A stretch of 9,654 nt of DNA, from positions 1 through 9,654 of the forward strand of contig JAUWME010000050.1 of assembly GCA_030613285.1 (NCBI GenBank), in the 5' to 3' direction. A program made the position numbers and the translations under genes. The notes under the pieces were generated by a model. It made no database searches. It was not told where the DNA came from and saw nothing but the letters and a program-made list of their open reading frames with translations. The DNA comes from Candidatus Zymogenus sp. Its GTDB lineage: Bacteria > Desulfobacterota > Zymogenia > Zymogenales > Zymogenaceae. Of this stretch, positions 4,742 to 9,654 are shown piece after piece; the stretch's first letter is position 1, and every line of letters starts with the position of its first letter.

Positions 4742-6415
4742 TTATTCCCTTGGGAATGCAATCAGGATGTCAGTGCCTTCATCTTTATTACTTTCAATCT
4801 CAACAATTCCGCCGTGGACTTCGACAATCTGCTTGACTGTGGAGAGCCCAAGCCCCGTACCTCCTTCCTTGGTAGAGAAGAAAGGGTCAAAGATCATCGA
4901 TTTGACATTTTCATCTATTCCAGTTCCTGTGTCTGTGATGGTAATCACCAAAAGGCTCTCGTGTGCGTGATTACTAACTCCGACATTTACCTTAATCGTG
5001 CCGCCGTTGGGCATGGCATCGGCTGAATTAAGAAAAATGTTCCAGAAGACCTGTTTCAATTGTTGGAAGTCTCCGTTCATGTTGGTATCGCCGGAAAAAA
5101 TGGTTTCAATCTGTATCTTGCTTTCCCCCTTTGGTGTGTTTTTGAAGACGGCGATTGTCTCATCGATAACATTTGTGATATTCAAGCGCTCTTTTTTTAT
5201 GTCGATTGGTTTTGCGTACATCAAAAAATCGGTGATGAGGTGATTCAGGCGGTCGATTTCCTGCAGTACAATTTCCATGAGATTTATGTTTTTTCCTTCA
5301 AAAGAGATATCACTTTTAAGGATTTGTATAGATCCACTCATGGCGGCCAGCGGGTTTCTAATTTCATGGGCGAGGTTTGCAGCGAGTTTGCCAAGGGTAG
5401 CAAGTCTGTCAGAATTTCTTACTTCTTCTTCCATCTTTGTTACGCGTGTTATGTCTTGAAAGAGGACTATCTTACCTGTTATTCTGCCCTGGACGCTTTT
5501 TAACGGGGAGACAGAAAAACCGAGAATATACTTCCGATTATCTTTAGTTTCATATTTCATTGTCCATCGGTTTATATTATTTTGATAGTGTGTCTTTACG
5601 ATCTCCTCAATTTTGGGCAGGATACCCGAAAGTAGATTATCAATCGGTTTCAGGTAGACTTCTTCCAGTGTTATTCCCGTAATAATTTCAGCTTGGCGGT
5701 TAATTGAGATGATTTCATCATTTGTATTAATTGTGATGACCCCAGTTTGGATATTATGGATTATATCGTTATTTAGTATCTTCAACTCCTCATAATCGAT
5801 TTCCTTAGCTATGAGTTGTTCCCCGGCCTTCCTGAGCTGTTCGGCAAGGTATCCAGAAAGGAACGCCGAGAGATAGAATGCTACGACATTAATAAAGATA
5901 TTATAGAAAATGTCGCTTTCTTGATAAAAGAGTTTAGAATTGCTGAAATAGGAAATACTGGATGGAATTATTTCGTAATAGCCTAACTCCACAAGAACGC
6001 CGTAGAGTATTCCAGAGAAAGATGCTGTAAGAAATCCTCCGGGCCTGTAAAGGATAATGCTTGCGCTGATGATGATTAAGATATAGAGGAATGTAAAGAT
6101 ACTCTCAATGCCTCCTGTGATAAATATCAGGGCGGTGACAATGACAATATCCATAAAAAATTGGACATATGCGAAGGTTTTAAAACCTCTGAGTATCCTT
6201 ATGAGGATGATATATATCGCTGTTAGAAAATATGTAAATCCGATTAGGATATAAAGAAGTTTTAGGTCCGGGACGAGCTGGGAGCCTTTCTGGGAAATTT
6301 GCAGGACTATGGAGGTCCAGAGGAGGACGGAAATGAGCACCACGCGAAAAAACATTAATCTTTCAATGTATTTTCGTAAATCTCCACCAATTCTTTTTCT
6401 TTTCTTGGCTACCAT
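4742..6415 (-). CDS. pilS: PilS-type sensor histidine kinase of type IV pilus genes
   Basis: From the ATG at 6415 the protein has 557 residues. Six hydrophobic helices fill residues about 21-190, followed by a PAS-like domain (about 212-330, ending in VLFQDITR), HisKA with the H-box NLAHEIRNPLAA (His350 is the phosphorylation site), and HATPase_c with N-box WNIFLNSADAMP (Asn463), G1 box DTGTGI (495-500), F box DPFFSTKEGG and G2 box GTGLGLS. PilS autophosphorylates and passes phosphate to the sigma-54 activator PilR, which drives pilin transcription. The ATG follows family length; an upstream in-frame TTG (6445) would add ten residues, and neither start has a clear Shine-Dalgarno sequence. The gene lies 97 bp after pilC in the same direction. 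The name rests on domain layout and position; no pilR follows. Confidence 0.88.
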   Translation of the reverse strand: MVAKKRKRIGGDLRKYIERLMFFRVVLISVLLWTSIVLQISQKGSQLVPDLKLLYILIGFTYFLTAIYIILIRILRGFKTFAYVQFFMDIVIVTALIFITGGIESIFTFLYILIIISASIILYRPGGFLTASFSGILYGVLVELGYYEIIPSSISYFSNSKLFYQESDIFYNIFINVVAFYLSAFLSGYLAEQLRKAGEQLIAKEIDYEELKILNNDIIHNIQTGVITINTNDEIISINRQAEIITGITLEEVYLKPIDNLLSGILPKIEEIVKTHYQNNINRWTMKYETKDNRKYILGFSVSPLKSVQGRITGKIVLFQDITRVTKMEEEVRNSDRLATLGKLAANLAHEIRNPLAAMSGSIQILKSDISFEGKNINLMEIVLQEIDRLNHLITDFLMYAKPIDIKKERLNITNVIDETIAVFKNTPKGESKIQIETIFSGDTNMNGDFQQLKQVFWNIFLNSADAMPNGGTIKVNVGVSNHAHESLLVITITDTGTGIDENVKSMIFDPFFSTKEGGTGLGLSTVKQIVEVHGGIVEIESNKDEGTDILIAFPRE

Positions 6416-6512
6416 GGTTAGGAAAAAAGCAAATGGTTGGTACAATTACAAACAGTGTGATGTCGATGAAAGTATTGTACTAAACTGTTTATGGATAATT
6501 TTGGGGTTCTGA

Positions 6513-7733
6513 TTATCCCCCCATTGCAGCGGCCATATCGAAAATTGGAAGATATAGGGCAATGACCATTCCGCCAACTACGACTCCGAGAAAAACCATA
6601 AGTGCCGGTTCCAAAAGAGAGGTGAGTGCCGTCACAGCAAGGTCGACCTCGTCGTCATAAAAATCTGCAATTTTATTGAGCATGGCATCCATGTTACCTG
6701 TAGCTTCTCCCACCGCAACCATTTGAACCACCATGGGCGGGAAGACCTTGCTCTGGCTCATGGGCTCAGCAATAGTCTTTCCTTCGCTGATACCGGTTCT
6801 TGTATTCATAACCTCGATTTCCACCGTCTTGTTTCCGGCGGTCTTTGCAGTAATCTCAAGGGCATCCATAATAGGCACACCACTGGATATCATTGTGCCT
6901 AATGTCCTTGTGAAACGGGCCACGGCGACTTTTTTGAGGAGGGGGCCAAAGATTGGTACTTTGAGTACAAGATCATCTACTATTCTGCAGCCCACATCGG
7001 TTCGATAAAAATAGGTGAAGGATATCACAAAGATAATAATCCCAATTACGGCTATGTAAAGCTGTGTTTTGACAAAGATACTCAAATTCACAAGGATTTG
7101 TGTGGGCATGGGGAGCGCAACTCCTGCGCCTGCGAACATATCTTGAAACATTGGTACAACAAAGACCATAAGGATTCCAGTAATAACTATGGCCACGGTC
7201 ACGATGGTTCCGGGATAAACAAGGGCTCCTTTTACTTGTGACTTTAATGCTTCGGCTTTTTCGATATAAGCCGCAAGGCGGTCTAAAATAGTATCAAGAA
7301 TACCACCGACCTCGCCGGCGGCAACAAGGTTTACGTAGAGGACGTCGAATACTCTGGGGTGTTTGCCAAGGGCATCTGCAAAGGTTGCTCCACTTTCTAC
7401 ATCTTCCTTAACAGCTATGATAATGTTTTTAAAGAGCTTCTTTTCCTGCTGGCTTCCTAATATATCAAGACACTGGACAAGGGGGAGACCCGCATCAATC
7501 ATGGTGGCAAACTGACGTGTAAAAATGACAAGGTCTTTCTTGTTGGGTTTTGGTTCTAAAAAGTCCAGGGAAATATTTATGTCCATTGACCCACCCTTCT
7601 TTTCCGAAAGGGAGCTTGGAATAATATTTCTCTGTTTCAAAAGAGCTGTTGCTGCTGCCTGATTTGCGGCCTCTATTTCGCCGCTTTTTGACGCTCCTGT
7701 ATTATCCTTTCCTGACCATTTAAAAGTTGCCAT
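6513..7733 (-). CDS. pilC: Type IV pilus inner-membrane platform protein PilC
   Basis: A 406-residue protein of the GspF/PilC family. A short N-terminal region (1-60) with the usual KRNIIPSSL-like element is followed by two T2SF domains (about 68-194 and 271-395). The internal duplication is visible as FTRQFATMIDAGLPLVQCLD (71-90) versus FTRTLGTMISSGVPIMDALE (274-293). Membrane helices lie at about 170-196, 225-243 and 374-397, and VAAGE (137-141) and VAVGEATG (339-346) mark the ends of the helical bundles. PilC sits in the inner membrane above the PilB/PilT motors and transmits their motion to pilin. Length is normal. AGGGGAGG (7747-7740) ends 6 nt before the ATG, a strong start. It lies downstream of pilT across a long 294-bp spacer. 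Confidence 0.97.
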   Translation of the reverse strand: MATFKWSGKDNTGASKSGEIEAANQAAATALLKQRNIIPSSLSEKKGGSMDINISLDFLEPKPNKKDLVIFTRQFATMIDAGLPLVQCLDILGSQQEKKLFKNIIIAVKEDVESGATFADALGKHPRVFDVLYVNLVAAGEVGGILDTILDRLAAYIEKAEALKSQVKGALVYPGTIVTVAIVITGILMVFVVPMFQDMFAGAGVALPMPTQILVNLSIFVKTQLYIAVIGIIIFVISFTYFYRTDVGCRIVDDLVLKVPIFGPLLKKVAVARFTRTLGTMISSGVPIMDALEITAKTAGNKTVEIEVMNTRTGISEGKTIAEPMSQSKVFPPMVVQMVAVGEATGNMDAMLNKIADFYDDEVDLAVTALTSLLEPALMVFLGVVVGGMVIALYLPIFDMAAAMGG

Positions 7734-8027
7734 TTTTAACCTCCCCTGAATATTCCTATTGAAAACGACGGTATCATTTTAGTAATAAGTAGTTTCTATC
7801 ATCAGTAACTCTATGAAAATATCTAAAAGCTGCAATATACAATTTGTGCTTGAAAGCAATTTGAAGGTCGCTGGTTGCTATCTAAATTGGTTGAAGTAAA
7901 AACCAATAACTGAATTTTACCGGTGGTGGAGTTCACTTACCCTTTATTTATTGATTCAAACTTTCTATCAAATGCTAATTTACATTATCCTTCATCAACT
8001 CGGTTTTACTTAAAGGGGTTACTTTTT
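7734..8027. other. Long spacer between pilT and pilC, no gene seen
   Basis: Apart from the pilC ribosome-binding site at its left end, this AT-rich stretch has stops in all frames and no convincing promoter pair, terminator hairpin or long repeat. Only a small duplication is visible: CAATTTG at 7840-7846 and 7857-7863, with a TGCTT-GA-AAGCA hairpin between. It may hold a promoter for pilC-pilS that I cannot pinpoint. Confidence 0.4.
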
Positions 8028-9167
8028 CTATTGGGGCACTGTCCCCCCTCCACCTCTTTGTGCTTGAGGCTGTGAGGGTTTCCCGACATTTGTAGTAGCA
8101 GTGGTGCCTCTTGCGATCATATTCCTCAACTCTTCGGGATCGGAACTCCTTCCCATTGCCACGTCGAGAGTTAATAACCCCTTTGTATAAAGGGTGTAGA
8201 GAGATTGGTTCATCGTCTGCATCCCAAATTTTGCTTGGCCCACCTGCATAATAGAATATATTTGATGTACTTTGTCTTCTCTTATGAGGTTTTTGATGGC
8301 AGGATTACTTATCATAACTTCAAGGCCAAGTACCCTCCCTTTGCCTCCCGCTTTGGGGATTAACTGTTGGGAGAGTACGCCCTCCAGCACAAAGGATATC
8401 TGCGCACGTACCTGTGATTGCTGGTAAGGTGGAAAAACGTCGATTATCCTGTTTATGGTCTGGACGGCTGAATTGGTATGGAGCGTTCCAAAAACAAGAT
8501 GTCCTGTTTCGGCGGTGGTTAGGGCCGCTTCTATGGTTTCCAGATCCCTCATCTCACCGATGAGGACGATATCGGGGTCCTGTCTTAGAATATATTTAAG
8601 GGCAACTTTGAAACCAGCTGTATCCGCCCCAACTTCTCGCTGGTTGACAATACACCCCTTGTGAGGATGAAGGTATTCGATGGGGTCTTCAATGGTAATG
8701 ATATGTTCATGTCTCTCCTCGTTGATCTTGTTGATCATCGACGCCAGTGTAGTCGATTTGCCCGATCCTGTTGGGCCCGTCACAAGAACTAAACCTCTTG
8801 GTCTTTTTGATATTTCCTCAATAATGGGGGGAAGCCCCAATTCTTGGAAAGTCATAAATTTGTACGGTATTATCCTGAAGGCAGCGGCCACAGCCCCCCT
8901 TTGGACAAAGACATTTGCCCGGAAACGAGAAAGACCCTTTACGCCAAATGAGAAGTCGAGCTCATTATTTTCTTCAAACTTATGTTTTTGAGCATCGGTG
9001 AGGATGCTGTAGCAAAGTTTCTTTGTATCTGTGCCGGAGAGGGGATCCATGGAAAGAGGAACGAGCTTTCCGTCGATTCTTATTTGTGGTGGTGTACCTG
9101 TGGTTATATGAAGATCCGTAGCTCCTTTTTCTACCATTATTTTCAGGAGTTGATGAAGACTCGCCAT
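8028..9167 (-). CDS. pilT: Type IV pilus retraction ATPase PilT
   Basis: A 379-residue cytoplasmic hexameric ATPase that powers pilus retraction and twitching. Visible in order: N-terminal domain starting with KGATDLHI (14-21); Walker A GPTGSGKST (131-139); Asp box ITIEDPIEY (157-165); Walker B DIVLIGEMRD (199-208); His box TGHLVFGTLHTNSA (221-234); and AIKNLIRE (290-297), the equivalent of the AIRNLIRE motif that separates PilT from PilB. The last ~25 residues are a low-complexity Thr/Gln/Gly tail beyond the usual end of the family. AAGG lies upstream of the ATG. It starts 52 bp after the end of pilB in the same direction, so the two are probably co-transcribed. Confidence 0.98.
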   Translation of the reverse strand: MASLHQLLKIMVEKGATDLHITTGTPPQIRIDGKLVPLSMDPLSGTDTKKLCYSILTDAQKHKFEENNELDFSFGVKGLSRFRANVFVQRGAVAAAFRIIPYKFMTFQELGLPPIIEEISKRPRGLVLVTGPTGSGKSTTLASMINKINEERHEHIITIEDPIEYLHPHKGCIVNQREVGADTAGFKVALKYILRQDPDIVLIGEMRDLETIEAALTTAETGHLVFGTLHTNSAVQTINRIIDVFPPYQQSQVRAQISFVLEGVLSQQLIPKAGGKGRVLGLEVMISNPAIKNLIREDKVHQIYSIMQVGQAKFGMQTMNQSLYTLYTKGLLTLDVAMGRSSDPEELRNMIARGTTATTNVGKPSQPQAQRGGGGTVPQ

Positions 9168-9219
9168 AAGTAAATCCTTTTTATATTATTAGTAAAAATC
9201 TGACGTTATTAGACAGGCT

Positions 9220-9654
9220 TTAATCCGACGCGGAGCCTCTGACTACTTCCTCGATGGTGGTAACTCCCTCCTTGATTTTCTTAATACCGGCTTGTCGTAA
9301 AGTAACCATACCGTGACGCATAGCTTCTCGTTTTAACTCAATGGTTGATGCGCCATTTAAGATCATTTCCTTGAGTTCATCGTTCAGCCTCATTACTTCA
9401 TAGAGGGCAATTCTGCCTTTATATCCTGTATTTGCACAAACTGAACACCCCTTTCCCTTATACACCACAACATCTCCCGCTTCTTCCGGAGAAACACCGA
9501 TATCGATCAAGGCCTGAGGGGGTAATTTGTTCTCCTCCTTACACTCCCCACATATTTTTCTTGCGAGCCTTTGGGCCACAATGGCGGTTAGTGATGAAGT
9601 TACAAGGAAGGGCTCGACACCCATGTTTAGCAATCGGTTTACAGTGGATGGGGC
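9220..9654 (-). CDS. pilB: Type IV pilus extension ATPase PilB, C-terminal part (5' end outside window)
   Basis: The frame is open to the right edge, giving the last 144 residues; the TTG at 9633 and ATG at 9624 are internal codons, not starts. The text matches the C-terminus of PilB/GspE ATPases: APSTVNRLLNMGVEPFLV, then LTAIVAQRLARKIC. It also has the tetracysteine zinc motif, CGEC and CSVC about 31 residues apart, followed by NTGYKGRIALYEVM and a final T-rich EEV...SASD tail. PilB drives pilus assembly, opposing PilT, and the Walker motifs lie outside the window. It is the first visible gene of the leftward pilB-pilT-pilC-pilS block. Confidence 0.96.
   Translation of the reverse strand, partial: APSTVNRLLNMGVEPFLVTSSLTAIVAQRLARKICGECKEENKLPPQALIDIGVSPEEAGDVVVYKGKGCSVCANTGYKGRIALYEVMRLNDELKEMILNGASTIELKREAMRHGMVTLRQAGIKKIKEGVTTIEEVVRGSASD

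Overview
The window looks like a piece of a Gram-negative bacterial chromosome of moderate GC with fairly frequent TTG starts. The gene order pilB-pilT-pilC-pilS, a DUF1571-type exported protein, several lipoproteins and a PQQ-propeller lipoprotein suggest a deltaproteobacterial / Desulfobacterota-like organism or a relative. This placement is inferred from gene content only; there is no rRNA or other taxonomic marker. I see no tRNA, CRISPR array, insertion sequence or phage gene.

Left part (1-2471). The first ten codons of a leftward gene run off the left edge, with a near-consensus sigma-70 promoter (99-127) and two tandem 9-bp repeats just upstream of its -35 box. Reading rightward, a small doubtful ORF ends in a five-copy 15-bp tandem repeat (QxQ[K/R][E/G] peptide). 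Its last copy supplies the ribosome-binding site of the next gene, a divergent PP2C-type phosphatase with a TTG start. Then comes a lipoprotein made of exactly eight 40-residue PQQ/BamB-like blades, predicted to close as an eight-bladed propeller.

Middle (2472-4741). The strand switches and all remaining genes read leftward. Two exported proteins lie here: an LppM-like lipoprotein with a C-terminal membrane helix, which has its own strong promoter, and a DUF1571 (LolA-fold-like) periplasmic protein. The spacers are unusually rich in repeats: two GC-centred palindromes of related sequence, a 14-bp degenerate tandem array, and a dispersed repeat in three same-orientation copies, one downstream of each of three consecutive leftward genes (pilS, the DUF1571 gene, the LppM-like gene). 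Read leftward, part of this repeat is protein-like (HPINAYLN...). It is the most intriguing unexplained feature in the window.

Right part (4742-9654). This is a type IV pilus motor block, transcribed leftward: pilB (extension ATPase, C-terminal part only), pilT (retraction ATPase), pilC (inner-membrane platform) and pilS (six-helix PAS sensor kinase). PilB and PilT power extension and retraction through PilC; PilS normally controls pilin transcription with the sigma-54 activator PilR. No pilR follows pilS here: the next gene is the DUF1571 gene, so the partner and the pilin must be encoded elsewhere.

No clearly novel enzyme or defence system is visible. The points most worth a second look are the 3'-end-associated repeat family, the in-frame minisatellite that carries a Shine-Dalgarno sequence, and pilS without pilR.
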